Below, piece by piece: positions 36,158 through 49,932 of a stretch of 64,000 bases of DNA. A program made the position numbers and the translations under genes. Under the pieces are notes generated by a model. That model did not search any database, had not been told where the DNA came from, and saw only the letters and a list, made by a program, of their open reading frames with translations. Numbering within the stretch: the stretch's first letter is position 1; each line of letters starts with the position of its first letter. Source of the DNA: Toxoplasma gondii ME49 (Eukaryota; Apicomplexa; Conoidasida; Eucoccidiorida; Sarcocystidae); the NCBI RefSeq assembly GCF_000006565.2, contig NC_031473.1:372001-436000 (forward strand). The letters are read 5' to 3'.

Positions 36158-39100
36158 AATACATATAAATATATATATATATATATAAATAAATAAATAT
36201 ATATATATATATAAATATGAAGATATGATAGGAATGTAGAAGATGACTATACATCAGAGTCTGTGTACGCAAACAGCGTATGCAGACTACTCATTCATGT
36301 ACATTTGCATGCATGTGTGTGTGCTGCGCAGATCTCCACGGCAAGTTAGAAAGCGAAAAACGGCAGTAGAGAGGACGCAAACAAGGGAGTTACGTGGATG
36401 TTTACTTCGTCTCTTATTTTCTCCGGATCAGGGAAGTAGTAGACTTTCACGAACTTGGAGAAGATCACTCCGAAGACGGGGTACGTGGCGCTAAAGAGGC
36501 AAATCGAAACACAGAAACTCGCACTCGAACCGCATGCGTTTTTTTTCCGCATGCATGCACGTGGATCCCAGCATGGAGGCTCCACGCATCTTGACATATC
36601 TGCCTAGATCTCGGGCTTCTGGACGGAGACTCTCAAGAAGACATCCACACGGAGCTTGCACAGCAAGACGCGGGAGCATCGAAGGCGAGGCACTGACGAG
36701 AAAGGTTCTTTCGACACCCGACGAGACCCGCGAACGAACAGAGGAGAAGGAAGGAACGAACTCCTTTTTCCGGCGAGAAAACGCAAACTCGAACTCATGA
36801 GTCGCGCTCTAGATTCGCACTCTCCACAAGGCAGCCTTCTCTCCTTCACTCTTAGGAAAGGCGTTAAAGAAAACGCTCGAAAGAAGCTGACAGTGGTCTG
36901 CCTCAGCTCTCTACAGTTTGCGCGCGCCTCATCGATTTTGGTGCTAAAGATTCTCCCGCCCCTGGACATGGTCAAGCCACTTTGTCGAAGAAGCTCTAGC
37001 GAGCGAACTGTGGAAAAAATCCTTCTAAGGCTGCCTAAACTTCGGTTCTGAAACAAACGTTTTCCTGGGCCAGGAAGAGAGTGTGCATATGCCCCCCCCT
37101 CCACGCATGAGCAGCTTCCATGCAAAGCGAGGAAGGGAGAGAAGTCTCCAACTCTCCCTCGCTCTCTCTCTCTCGCTTGCTCTACACCGAGAGAAACGGC
37201 CTGTCGAGAGAGCGAATCTGACGCGCGATACTTCCACTTGTGTCGCCTTTAGCCCACGACAGCGACAGAGACGGCAGTCGACTGCATGCCTCCAACCTCG
37301 AAGAAGACTTAGAAGACTTCTTTCCGACCCAGACTGACGACCAGACGAACGCGCTTCTTCTGTCTCACTGCTGTCCTCGCCTGCCTCACCCTGAGAGAAT
37401 CGCCGCGAGCACTCCACCCACACAAAATGGCCACCAGGGGCGAAGAAGTGAGAGAGTTCGAAGTTGAAGGAAAGTGGAAGCGCGTTTCCGGAACGCGGCG
37501 AAGGCACCGACTTGTGGACTCTCCGCTTCGCTCATCACTGCCGCGGGCAGCGAACTCGCTGAAAAAACAAGTCGGCGAAGGTCGCGAAACAACTCATTTT
37601 TATTCCAGACAGGCATGTTTCCCCGAAGCTTCAAGGGAAACCTCGACGACGCGATCGTTTTCTCCCCATATGCTCGCTGTCCCTCGGCCCCCGTCTCTAT
37701 CTTCACCTGCTGCTCTGTTTCCTGTCTCGGTTTCTTCCTCTTCTATCTTCTTATCTTTTCTGCTCTCTCGATTCGGTGTCTCACTCGGCTGGAGTAGAAC
37801 CTTCTTGGAAGACATCTGCCGAAGAAAAGACTGAACTCTGCTTCCCTTCGACTGCAGGGAGAGCCGCGCAGAAAGCTGCTGCGAAATGGCTTCCGCCGTT
37901 AGGTCTTTCTCGAAAGGCGGAGGCGGCAGGCCATGCGCCTCTTCAGCCTCCCGCGCGAGCCCCGCCAGCTGCGACTGAACCAGCTGGTAGTAGAGACCGT
38001 CCTGTGAAGCGAAAGAAAGGCGAATAAAAAATTAAAGAGAAATGAAACCTTCTTAGATCGAACGTTCCAGAAGAAGGTCCAGGAACTGGCGACATCCGGA
38101 AAAACAGTTCAGACGAAAAAGGAGCACCTGGACTGGAGACAAAGAGAAAGAGGGACCTCCCAGACTGGAGTGCAAGGTTTTCTTGTGGAAACAGGAGGAG
38201 ACAGAACACGCACACTGAAATACAAGGATTTTCTAAAAAGAAAGAAGAAACAATTGGAAAGAAAGCGAAAAGGTTCCCGACAGAGAGAGGCAGCGAAACG
38301 TAGGAACGATTGGAGAAAGTCGGAAGCACGGCAGAGGCTTCGCCTACGTAGGACTCTTACCATCAGTCCCAGACCTGACACAGCTCACGCACCTCAAAAA
38401 CGCCTCTCTGAAACAAAGAAAACAAACAGCTCCCCTTCTCCTTTGTCTCTGAACTCTGTGAAGAGCGCGTTGCTTTTTGCGCTGGTGAGCTGCTTTCCAT
38501 CAACTCGCTCTGCACAGAGGGTAAAAAAATTGCTGGGGTTCCTCCAGACATCCCTCTAGATGTTTCCTCACTCTTCTTGGAAGCATCTTGCGCAGGAAAC
38601 CGGAGGCCAGAAGTGAAACTCGAGGAAAGTATACATTAACTCTTTGAAATGCTTGATTCTCTAGTCGAAGAGAAAAAACGCATTTTTTACTTCCGACATA
38701 CCTCCTGACTCATCAGAGACTGGTGCGTACCGACTTGCACCACTTGAGAGCCGGTGCCGTCGCGGTTATCGAGGACGATGATTTGATCGGCGTTTCGAAT
38801 CGTCGTCAGCCGATGCGCAACGATGAGTGTGGTCGCGTTCGTCGTCTTGATCAGGCTGTCTAGAGCGTCCTGAGCACCGAGAAACTCGAGAAAGTCGACT
38901 CAGCAGAAAACTCGCAAGGGGAGAGCGAGGCACGCGCCCCGCGTCTGAAAGAGAGACGCTCGACGTCCAACGTTCAAAGAGAAAACGCGCGAGGCGACGA
39001 AGGCAGTGCCTCCAGGCTTGTCCAGACACACTCGCGAGAGGATCGGAAAAGACAGAACAGAGACTTGGCAGGTTCACAGTCTGTGGGGTGTATAGGCCTT

Positions 39101-42100
39101 GCGCACAAGGAGACGGAACGGCCGGAAGGGCAGAGAAGGAGAGATAGAAGAGAGAAGAGGGAAGAAGAAACGAGGAAAGGGAGAACAAAAAGAGACGACA
39201 GAGACCAGAAGAAGGACGGAGCAAGGAAAAAACGAACAGGAAACGGAACAAGGAAGGGGGGGAGGTTGGGAAGAAAGACGTAAGGGCAAATAAAAAGACA
39301 AACGCCCCTGCGGAGACGAAGACACGCATGAGAGATTGGGAAGGACAGAAGTCGCAGGCGTCCCCCCCGAGAAGGAGATACCTCGACCGAGAGCAGCAAA
39401 GCGAAAAGAGACAGAAAGAACGTTTTAAAAAAAGGAAAAAGGAACTCGGAGACACTCGTACTTGAACTACTTTCTCAGAGACGGTGTCTAGGGCAGACGT
39501 CGCTTCGTCGAAGATCAAGATGGACGGCCTCCGAACCTGCAAGAAAAAAGAAAAATGCAAACGTCTGCGACTCGCTGCGGTCTCCTTTCGAACAGCAGCC
39601 AAGAGAGGAGCCTCTGCGTCCGGCAGAAGACTCTCGACAAAGGCACGATCCGCCACTGTCTGCTTCGAATTGGAGAGACACAGGAAAGAACGTAAAATTC
39701 CAAGTAAAAAGTGAAGGCACAGGAGCAACGAAGGACGCTTGGACGCGTAGGTGAGTGAAAGAAACAGAGACAATAGAGATCCGAGGAAACTGAAGGACTC
39801 TTCATTTCTAGGAGACAGACAAACATCCCAGACTTTTTCATGGGGGTTGTGTGCATTTCCTTCTCTCACGATGTCCGATCAAGGCAATGAAAATGTCCGT
39901 TATCTACGACCCCCGCCAGCTCTTTTCAGACCTCCCTCTCGCCGTTCCTCAGCTCCGTCCTTTCTTCTCTCGTTTTCTCTCGGAACTCAGAGAGATCGGT
40001 GTAGGAAAGATGTCTGTGCGTCTCGTTGAAGACACGGTTCTCGCTCTCTTCAGCCGTTTTCAAAGATCTGCATCTCGCTGTTTTCACTGATTTTCTCCCT
40101 TTTGTTCTCCGAGTTTTTGCCCATTTTCACTCTTTCGCCTTTTTCAGCTGACCAGAGCCCGAGCAATGACAATGCGTTGCTTCTGTCCCCCTGAGAGCTG
40201 GCCGCCGAACAATCCGCAGTCGGTCTGGTATTTGTCAGGAAACTGCGAAATAAAATCGTGAGCATTTGCCTTCTTCGCTGCCTCTTCGATTTCCTCCTGA
40301 GTCACAGGATGGTCTGCTCCCAGGGCGATGTTCTCTCCGATCTGCAGAAACAGAAAGGAGCTTAAATGGCTTTGAATTTGCCTGAAAATCTCCGTGTTTG
40401 TACCTTTCGCAACGAGGAGAAACACAGTCGCGAAAAAAATGTACGCAAATGCACTGCTTCCCCATTTGAGCATCTCGAACTCGCAATCCGAACTTCGCAG
40501 CCTCAGTGGCAGGGAAGGGGAGAAACAGACAGCGAACGATATGAACGAGGCAGCGCGGGGAGGACAGAAGACAGAACAGGGTGGGCGAAAGAGGAAAAAG
40601 AGCCGGAGGGCGCGAAGGAAGGTGGAAGAGAGGAAGGAAAACCATCGAAGGAGTGAAGGAACAGAGAAAAGCGCAAGAAAGCCTCAAAGTGCAGGGAAAA
40701 ACAGAGAGAGGCGTGGAGAGAGAGGCGTGGAGAGAGAGGCGACGAAGGAGCGAATGAAGGAAAGCTGAAAGGGAGAAGACAGAAGAAAGAACAGAGGGGG
40801 AGTAGAGAGAAAACAACAGGAAAGAAAAACAAGACAGGATTTCGCGGTGCCGTACCGAGATGGAGAAAAGTTTCGCTTCTTGACTAACGATGCCTTGCTG
40901 TGCACGCAGATACTGAATGTTGATGTCCTTGATCGGTCTGAGAGGAAATGGAAAATAAAAGCTTTTAAATTTCAGGAAACCGACTTTGAATATGAAAGAA
41001 CCACACAGGCTCTCATCCCTGAAATAACGAGGGCAAGAAGAGCTCCCCTCTGATCGCTGCAGGGCGTTCAGAGGTTGCGAAGGAAGTGAAGAAGCGAAAT
41101 AGAGACGGTCTGCTTCGTTTTTTCTGTCGGGAGATGCCGAGGCGCGAACCACGACGCGGACGGAGAGAAGACACTCGAGGGTGCGTCGAAACAGTGAAAC
41201 AACAACGCTGAAGGCGTCGCCGTCAAAAAGGAAAAAGAAAGGTGACAGACGGAAGGAGTGAAGAGACCCATAAAATGGGGGAGAGCAGCGCAGAGAAGAG
41301 CGGGCAGCTTAAGAGAGGCGCGCCATCCACAAACTCGCGCTTTTCGTCCCCGTCCGAAACGCAAAGAAGCTCACATGTCTCCGATAAAAATGCATCCCTC
41401 GTCAGGGTCGTAGAGACGTTGAAGCATCTGCACGATCGTCGACTTTCCACTACCTGCACAGAAAGCCAGGCGGAGGGGAGAGGGAAATCTGCATCTCACG
41501 CGAACTCGCACTGGCTGCAGTGTCACGACGCATTCCGAGCAGCGAAAGCGTAGCGGTGAACAAGAAAAAATGGACTTGCCGTCGAAGTCCACTTGTGCAC
41601 TGCATGCGGATTTCCTACTGTGCGGTGACGAGCATGAGAAGAAGTCTTCAGGACGGCCTCACCAGAAGAGCCGACGAGAGCAATGGTCTTGCCCGCTGGC
41701 AGAGTCAAATTCAAGCCATTGAAGATTTTCTTCTCCTTGCGCGCGGGGTACGAAAAGACAACGTTTTCGAAGCGAATGTCCGCCTGTACCAATACGTCTT
41801 TCTGTGGCAGACGCAGAGAAAAAATCGAAGGAAAAGGAGGGAGAAGTGGAGAACTCTCGTGCAGAGAAGAGGCAGGAGCCTCAGAAATCTCCGAAAAAAC
41901 AAAGGCGAAGGGTGGAAGAAAGCCAGATGCACACGAACGCAAATCGAAGAAGTTCGACAACCTTTTCCCTCTCTCTTTTCCCCTCGTCTTTCCGTGTTTC
42001 TCTTTCCTCCGGCCTCCTCTCAGAGCGTTGCATCCATCTTGCCATGCATGCAGTCGTCCTCTCCGTTTTTCTTCTCTCACTCCCCATCGAGTGCCTTACT

Positions 42101-45100
42101 CTTCCCTCGGGGCTCAGAGGGTCGATCGGAGACTGGCGCTCGATGACAGCCAGCATGTCTGCTGTCGCTGCAGCTCCCTGCAGAGAAAAAAAAGAAGAGA
42201 AAACGGAAAAGAGAGAGTGCAGCTGCGCCGAGCAGAGCAGGACGGCCCGAAGTCGACGCCGAGAGAGGGAGAGAGGGACAGAGGGAGAGAGGGACAGGAA
42301 ACTGAAGCCAAGGAGGCAAGAATCTCGACAGGAAGAGACGAACGAAGACCCGCAAAGTGGAGAGGAAAGCGGAGAGACGGAGACCTGGAACGGAGCGCGG
42401 CAAGGAAACATGTGAGTTGGAGATGCAATTTCTCGTGCTGTCACGGATTCGGATCTCAGGATCCCCAGTCTCTCTCGTAGCCCCGCTGTGTGTCTTACTT
42501 TCATGTACGCAGTGAGGTTCGGAACAATATTTCCGACGGCAAAGCAGGCCTGAATGACAGCGAAGAATACCGTGATCGCATCTCCGCCTCTGAATTTGGG
42601 CGTCGGCCACTCTGACGGGTCGCTGCCTTCCTCGGGAGGATCTTCATCTGAAAAGAACACAACGGCATAACCCGTCGACCGTGCCCGTGGTTGAGTTATC
42701 CGGTTCGCCAGAGCAAAAACGCGGTCTCCTCTTTCCTCGGAGACTCCAAAGGGATCTGGAGGGAACTTCTGCATCGCAGACCTTTTCCTTCTTTCGAAGA
42801 CAGACAGTCTCTCGCAAGCGTGTACGCAGATCAGCAGCAGCAGCAGCGACGCCCTCCTGACGAAAGAGTGCCGAGAGACAAAGCGCGAGGAGGAAGACGA
42901 GCAAACTGTGCTGCGCCAGGTTCGAAGTGGAGACTTCCAGAGAAGCTCGGTCTCTCCAAGACGAGCAGGGATGCAGGGCATCGTCAGGGGGCAGGCAACG
43001 AAGGAGACGAAAACAAAGCGAGACGCCGGAAGGCGAACGGGAAAAAAGAACCCCCAGAGACAACAAGTGCAGGAGACCTGCAAGAACTGGTGGGCTATGC
43101 GCGTGGAAGATGAGAAACGCAGAAGGGGAGAGAAGGAGCGCAGGACAAGGTGAAACACAGAAGGTTTAAAAGACACAACTGAAGGAGCGAGAAGAAGCAG
43201 GCAGAAGAGAGAAAACTTCTGCCACAACCACAACGAGCACGGACAGAGGAAAGAAGGAAAAACCGAGGCGAAACAGGACAGACCCCCAGCGCCAGCCCAC
43301 CAGGGGCGACACAAAGAAAGAGGCAAAGCTGTGATAAAGAGAGAAGAAAGGAACCGGTCTCGAAGCCACAGGAGACGAACAAAGAGAACAAGGGAAGAGA
43401 GAAGGGGAAGGAGAAGGACGATCAAAAGGAGAACAGCTACAGGGAGAGGACGAAGAGAAAAAACCGGAGCAACAGCTGAAGGGAGGAGAGCAAGTGCAGG
43501 TGAAGTCCAAGGCGAGCAGGGAGAATCTGGGGAAAAGCGAAAATCGAAACCATTTCCGAGAAAACGCATTTTTTTAACCTCACCACCCAAGGCTTCTTCG
43601 ACGCTGTCGGCGACCATCGTGCCTCCATACCAGAATCCCAGGGCGAAGAGAAGGAAGATTGTCCCCATGAGAGTTCCGATGCCTGCAGCACAGCGACAAG
43701 GAGGCGCATGTGGACCAGATCGGCTTTTCCTCGGGGTTCACTCCGAGAGCTGAAGCGGAAAACAGAAAAAATGCGAAACTTGGGTGTGCAGCGCCCTCCT
43801 CCATACAGGTGGAGAGCGCAGAGGAAGTCCAGAGCCTTAGATGAGCAGAAAATCCTGGCGATCAATCAAGAAGTCCTGGCTACTCGATTTCAAAGACTTC
43901 ATCTAGGCGAGCAGGAAAGATGCAAATGCAAAGACTTCTAGGCGAGCAGGGAAGATGCAAATGCAACGCAGATCCGGAATCGCAGGGTGACAGCCGACAA
44001 TAGTCCTTCTTCCAGAGAGCATGCAGTGCGGATCTGAGAACAGCTGATGACTCTGGACAGGGATCCAGCTTTCCTCTGCATGCAAGAGTAGTAGGTACAG
44101 ACTGATCTTTTGCGTGTCTAGGAGCATGTCGACTTCTTGTCTCACACTCAAGGATGCAACTCAGCCTGCTCTCTGCTACAAGGACTGCGTGAGACGTTCC
44201 CGGCGTCGAAGAGAAACCTGTCTCTCGCTGCACAAAGCTGCGACCCACCCCCCAGCCCCCCCCCCAGTTTCGCAGGCCGAAGACGCGCAGAGACGTCTTC
44301 GAAACTCGCGAGAGAGACCAGCTGAATCGAGGCAGAAGTGAGCGACGCGATGTGACGCACGGATGTCGAGTATCTTCACACCCCACAGGAAGCAACGCTG
44401 CGGACAGAGGAGCAAGCGCTGAAACTTCCTCTTGCGATGTCCCCTCCTTTGGAGGGAGGGAGACCCTCGAATCGAGTGAAGAGAGGCGCGAGATGTCCTC
44501 GAAGTTTTCCAAACTTGTGACCCCCTCCATGCAAGACACACCGACATGTTCTTCGAGACTGTTCCGCACAACGCGACGACCCAGTCCTGGCGAGCTCGAG
44601 ACAACTGACCGTGGCGGACTTCAACGTCCTCCAATTCCCTGTCTTTCTGCCGAGAACAAGCCTTTCTCGGCCGCTTGCATGTCGACCTCTGATCAAGGAA
44701 ACGAGGTTCCTACTGTTGATGCGAGGACCCTCACATCGCTGGCACCTGCCTGTTGAACTTTGATAGGGCGCTGGCGCGTTCTGTTCGCTGTCTGTGGTGA
44801 GAGGAAAAAACGGTTCTCCCGCTTACAGAGTGAAGAGCGAAGGCTCCAGGACATCCCGACCTTCTCGGCTTCGTAGAGCTTCTTCTTGTACGCGTCCGCA
44901 GTTCGCTCTTCTCCTCTGAGCGCGACGACCGTCCGGATGCCGAGCAGCGCCTCCTCGGAGAGACTTCCCGCCGCTTTGTACTTGGGCATCGCTGCGACGA
45001 CGCACGGAAGCAATGACATGCGACACAAAGTCGAGGGCGCAACGCAGCCTTTTCACAAGACAGTTGGCGCAGTGCAGAGAGATCTGCCGTGGGAAACGCG

Positions 45101-48100
45101 GCTGCTTGCGTTTTTTTTCGCCAAGACTTCGACGACACCCGCGCCCCGAGAGAGAAAGCTTCTCTCACGAAGACGCGGCTGCGGAGACGAATTCATGCAG
45201 GGCGCTGAGCAGGCTGTACGAGCTCAAGCAACCGAGAAGTCAAACAGTAGAGAAGGGAGTGTGTAGTGAGAAGTCTCTGCCTCAGGCGTACTTTCTTGTT
45301 CGGCTTTGCTGAGACAGTAGCCTAGAACGGCTCCGAGCAGAACAAGCAGAGGAAGCCCAGAGAGTGTGACCAACGTCAATTGCCAGCTGCGGATGAATCC
45401 CAGCACGAGGCCTCCCAGAGTCACTGTGGAGAATTGAAACATCTGAAAAGCGAGAAGCAGACAGAAGAATGGCGCGCGAGAGAGAGATAGGCAAAACATC
45501 CGCATCAAGCGACGAAAAAAAGAGAGAAGAGAGAGAGAAAAAAGAACCTCTGGGTGTCGTTATCTCCCTTCCCCTTGGTCTCCTGTTTTTTCCATTTTTC
45601 TCGGCATTCTTTTCTGCTCCTTTCTTTCCTCGCACTGCTTTCTTCACATCTTTTTCCTGTTGTTTTCCCTGCCTCCACTTTTGCCATCTCCCTCTCTTTC
45701 TCCATCTTTCTCGCTTCCTAAACTGCCTTCGTTCTCGCTTCTGTCGCTCATCCTTCTCTTTCGTCTCCCCCGCTTCCTTCCCCGTCTTCCCTTTCTCTTC
45801 GTCCTGTCGTCCTTTTCGCTCCCGTCTCTCCGGTCGCTCTCCGTTCCTTCGAGGTCTCTTCGCACCATCGAGAGTTTTATTCCGATGGCGTTGCGAATTG
45901 TGACGGTGTCTGACTCGAGGCGCGTCGGCAGAGTGCCTGCGTCGTTCATGTCGAAGTACGCCATGTCCTGCAGCAAGACAGGTTCTGCAACGAAGAGAAA
46001 TCTGAAGAGTCGAATCGGCGCTCGCGCACAGAAGAACGGAGAAAGACGTTCTTCATCGCAAGAAAAGACGGCAAGGAAGAGAAAACAACGCATGCAAACC
46101 GGAGACGACTACACGGAGTCAAAGGAGACAGCATCCATGAGCGAACCAGAAGTCCAAGACACGCACAAACAAAATGCGCAAGCAGAAAGGCGCCGAAAAC
46201 GGACATTCGAAGGAGAGGGAACAACAGAGGAGAAAGGCTGTCCCCTGCGTCGTCGAGAACGAACAAGATGTCTGTCGTCCGTCCTCGAGACACGAGGATA
46301 AAAGAAAGCGTATTTTCTTGTAGCCGTCGAACTCGAACTTTCCAATCGAAGCTCACACCTTCAGGTTCGCTTCCCCGTCTGCAACTGCAGACAGACGGGG
46401 ACAAAACTCGAACCTGGTCGAGCGTCGAGCTTGAAAGGTTCGAGACGCTTGAGCTTTCCATTAGGTTCTTCACTGCACCATTCTCCACGTGCGACGCGAA
46501 GCGACAGCAACTTTTCCCGAGACGGCCGTCCCCAAGCAACAGGCGAAAGGCGTTGACGCAGAGCTCTGAGAGGCTAGGAGACGAGACAGGGCGCCTGGAG
46601 AGGCGCAGAGCCACCCACTAGAGAAAACGAAGAGGAAAGCGCAAGTCGAAGAAAAGCGTTTCCCAGCGAGTCCCGATGAGGAGAAAGGTCGGGAGGAAAT
46701 GCCTCCTGAAAAGCAGCCCTACCTGTCGGAGGATCGCGCTGAAGTACTGCAGCTTGATTCGCGCGATTTGCCGGTCGGCGACAAATTCAAAGCATGACGC
46801 CGACACCCAAGAGGTGACGAACGCAGCCGCCTGTGCAGAAAAGGAAGCGAAGCGATACGCGGCTCAAACAGCTTCGCGGATCTTCTCGCGCCAGAGAGCC
46901 GCATGGCCAGAGAGGAAGACTTGCCTAGCGAGGGGAAATGAGCTTCCTAGCTAGCGCGAAGGCGCCTGACACGCAGAGCGAGAAAGGTTCAGCTCTCTGG
47001 AGCAAAGAAGTTCGTTGCTCAAGAGCGAGAGGAGAAGCTAGAAGAAAACGGGTCGCGTCACTACATGCAAACGAAAGGCAGACAGACGCCTGCTCCTCAG
47101 TGTGTGTATGGGGTAGCAGCCTCCGACGTTCCTTCCACGTTCGCCGTCAGAAAACGAGCAACTCAGTGAAGAGAGTCCTCGAGACTCCCGGACGTCGGAA
47201 GCGAACTGTCTGCGAGGTCCACCGTCCAGCGCAGCGCATGCGAAATCCCCGGTGGGGGACTCGAAGAGAAATGTCCCTTTGAGCCATAGAAGCAAGAAGA
47301 AGAGAGACAACCGGCAAGAAGAATGAGAGACATCCGAGAGACAAGAGGAAGAAGGAAGCTGTTCTGTCTTCTATCAGTGAAGAACGAGGTCGCAAAGAAG
47401 AAAGCTAGAAGGAAGAAGAAAGAAAGACACAGGGAGGAGAAGAGAGAGGGACAAACAAGTCAAAGAGAGGGACAAACAAGTCAAAGAGAGGGGGAAACAA
47501 AGAGAAAGACGCAGAGGAGAAGAGAGAGAAACGAAGGAGAACAGATGCAGGATCCGTCCCCAGAAAGCAGAGACGAGGAGGTGACAAAGCATCGAAGAGC
47601 GCTTACGGCGACAGCGACCATGAGAGTGCAGACGTAGTTCATGTCCAGCGTCGTGTTGAGTTCGTTCAGCATGTCTCCAAAGAGAGACATGAAGATGGGC
47701 TGAAAGGCAAGGGAGATTCGAGAAAGTGGAACGAAACGAAACATGACACGGGGCGCAGGGTGTAGATACACTCCAAACTCTGCACAGTTCTCTTCCTGCG
47801 CGCAGCGATATGCGTTATGCGTGGGTAGCCTCGAGAAGCAGGCATCTTCTCTTATGTCCAGTTTCGTCCCCTTGCTCAGTCGATGGACTGATACAGGGTG
47901 CGAACTGTCTACACCTGAAAAAAGTCACGGACACTGTTTCTCAGTCTCTCTATCTCCACACGAGGCGCGAGAGAGTCCGCATGCGTCTTGAGACCAGGGA
48001 GAAACGAGGCAAGCTTCTGCGGATCTAGAAGAAGTTTTCGCACAACGAAGTTGCGTGAGATGCGGCGCTCGGAGACACTGTACGCTCCTGGACACAGAGA

Positions 48101-49932
48101 GGAACGAGGAGGAGAGAACAGAGGAAAAAAAAGAGAAGAAGGAAAAAGGAATGGCGAGGGAACACATACAAGAAGAAAGGAAAGAGGAACACAAGAAAAG
48201 GAGGAAGGAAGAGAAGAAGGTCGCACAGAAGGACCTACCATCATGGAGCCTCCAGCGATGCTGAAGAGAGCTCCGACGACGAGAAGAACGAAATCTACTT
48301 TTGTTGCGTATCTGAAGAAGAGAAGACGCAGCACTCAAGCCACTGGAGTTCTCCAGCTGGCTTGTTCGTCCACCGAAAAAGGAATCAGAGGCGAAAAAAG
48401 AGACAAAGCAAACAGGACTCGAGAAAGAGGAGAGAGGTTCGCCCAGCTGCTGCGGCCTTCTCCAGAGAAACAAACGCACGGCTCGGCCATACAGCCTGTC
48501 CAGCGAGAGTCGAAACGATAAACGCCAGATGGACCTCTCGTGTCTTTCAGAGTGTTGACGAGCTGGCGGCGAGAAAACAGAAGAAGACCGAGGAGCGCAC
48601 AACGGAGTGACGAGGTCCAATCAAGGCAAAGGCCAGTTGTCCTCGTCTGCACCCCTCAAAAAAGAGAACTGCGAAAAACCTAGCAATCTCTTTTTCTCTT
48701 TCGACAGAGAACCTAGGATTCATGTCAACGCCATTTTAAGAACGACAGATTACGACTTGAACTGGGTGAACAGAAGACAGCCGAGCTGAACGGACCGTGT
48801 GACGACCATCGCGTCAGGCGTCTACCTCAGACCCGCGATGCGTTTACATCTGGATGCTGAAAGAGGGTGTGCAAAACTCTAAATTTCTTTCGCTTCCGAA
48901 AATCATCACTTCGCAGCAGAAACGTTTCTAGATCCGCCTCTTTATGTCTTTTTATTACATCCTAAACTGATTCAGACAACAGCGAACCTATTTCGCCGGC
49001 CATGCAAGGCACAAAAATGAGGAGTTCAAACCCAAGGAGAGGAAACGACGCCCACAGAGAAAAGAGGATACAATGGAGAGAAAAGAAAGAGCAGAGCGAT
49101 GAGAGAGTTGGAGAATCTCGGAAGAACGTTGTCAGGACAATTTCCAGGAAGATTCGCTTGCGACAGCAACAGCATCAGAAACTCCTGAAGACGTCTCCAG
49201 ATCGGCGTCCGTCACCAAGAAAAACGAAAACGACGAGGAAGAGCAAGGCGAGGAGTGCACTCACGTGTACGGTGCTAGGAAAGAGCTTTTCCGTTTCGCC
49301 TGATGAAAACGCAAAACACACTGGAAAAAGCGCACCAATGTGCCTCTGTCTTCTTTCGCGTTGCCAAAGGATCTTCCTCACCAGTTCCTTCCTTTTTCTC
49401 TTGTGCTCTCCTGTTTGTCCGTTCCCTTTTCGATCCATAAAATCCACCCAGCTTTCCGACATATGAGACATTCTGCCGCAGATCAGTCTCTCTCTCGTCC
49501 GAATCTCTCCCCGCTATCCAGACGCTTTTCTCTGTCCCAGGCATCTCGCCATCTCTTGATCTCCCGTCTTGCTCGTCTGTCGCTCTCGCCGCCTCCTTCC
49601 GGTCTTCGCCGCAAGCTTCTCTCTGCCCTGCGCAGCTCTTGAGCAGAAGGTTCTTGAAAGAGGAGCTCTGTACTCACCTCTCCCGCCGCTGGCGCAAACG
49701 CCCTTGTCTCGTCTGTCTCCTTTTCGGAGGCGGCATTTGTCAAAGCTGCGTCCTCATTCAAGGCCTCTGCGGCGACTGCGCTGGCGGGGAGCATGGGCGC
49801 GACGAGGCCTGCAGTCTCCGCCGCGGCGGCCGCCACTGTCTCGGTTGCCGCCTCGACTTTGGAGCCCAACGAGCCGGTAGCCGAAGCGCGGACTTTGCCG
49901 GGCTCCGGCCCCCCGTCTGCTGCTTCGCTCAT
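26105..49932 (-). CDS. Full ABCB-type (P-glycoprotein/MDR family) ABC transporter, 33 exons
   Basis: ATP-driven membrane exporter, TMD-NBD-TMD-NBD, 1,447 aa. Exons: 49932-49678, 48821-48757, 48311-48239, 47699-47607, 46830-46723, 45967-45866, 45442-45292, 44991-44827, 43682-43584, 42647-42499, 42177-42100, 41801-41663, 41453-41375, 40937-40856, 40341-40153, 39536-39462, 38869-38702, 38001-37707, 37558-37390, 36490-36394, 35895-35715, 35242-35141, 34857-34747, 34287-34079, 33096-33018, 32542-32418, 32006-31890, 30968-30873, 30138-29981, 29383-29284, 27537-27401, 27248-27085, 26238-26105; phases all agree. NBD1: Walker A GSSGSGKST near 490, LSGGQ 595, Walker B ILIFDE ending 620, H-loop His653. 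NBD2: GASGCGKST near 1204, LSGGQ 1337, LILDE ending 1362, His1395. Both ATP sites look catalytic. Least certain: exon 2 (TAG acceptor, weak donor), exon 18 and 23 donors, and the exon 20 end, which could be 36406. Substrate unknown. Confidence 0.9.
36027..36219. repeat. Long AT microsatellite in ABC intron 20
   Basis: About 190 bases of almost pure A/T built from ATATATAA-type units with varying phase lie between exons 20 and 21. It is the largest simple-sequence block in the window and a likely length polymorphism. Confidence 0.95.
43892..43964. repeat. Two-copy tandem repeat in ABC intron 8
   Basis: Two adjacent copies of a 35- to 38-base unit that begins AAAGACTTC and ends GATGCAAATGC. 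The second copy lacks three bases and has one substitution. No function is evident. Confidence 0.8.
47443..47492. repeat. 21-bp tandem repeat in ABC intron 4
   Basis: The unit AGAGAGGGACAAACAAGTCA plus one A occurs twice and is followed by a partial third copy, in a purine-rich tract antisense to the pyrimidine tract of intron 4. Confidence 0.8.

Noticed and set aside
47909..48100. Exon-like segment in ABC intron 3 with AG and GT borders
   Set aside because: In the required phase it hits a stop, and including it would break the join from the exon ending at 48239 to the one starting at 47699, which already fits the family.
49381..49471. Alternative second exon of the ABC gene with a good donor near 49380
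   Set aside because: It ends in phase 1, and no following exon brings the frame to phase 2. The 65-nt exon at 48757-48821 satisfies both phase and family pattern.
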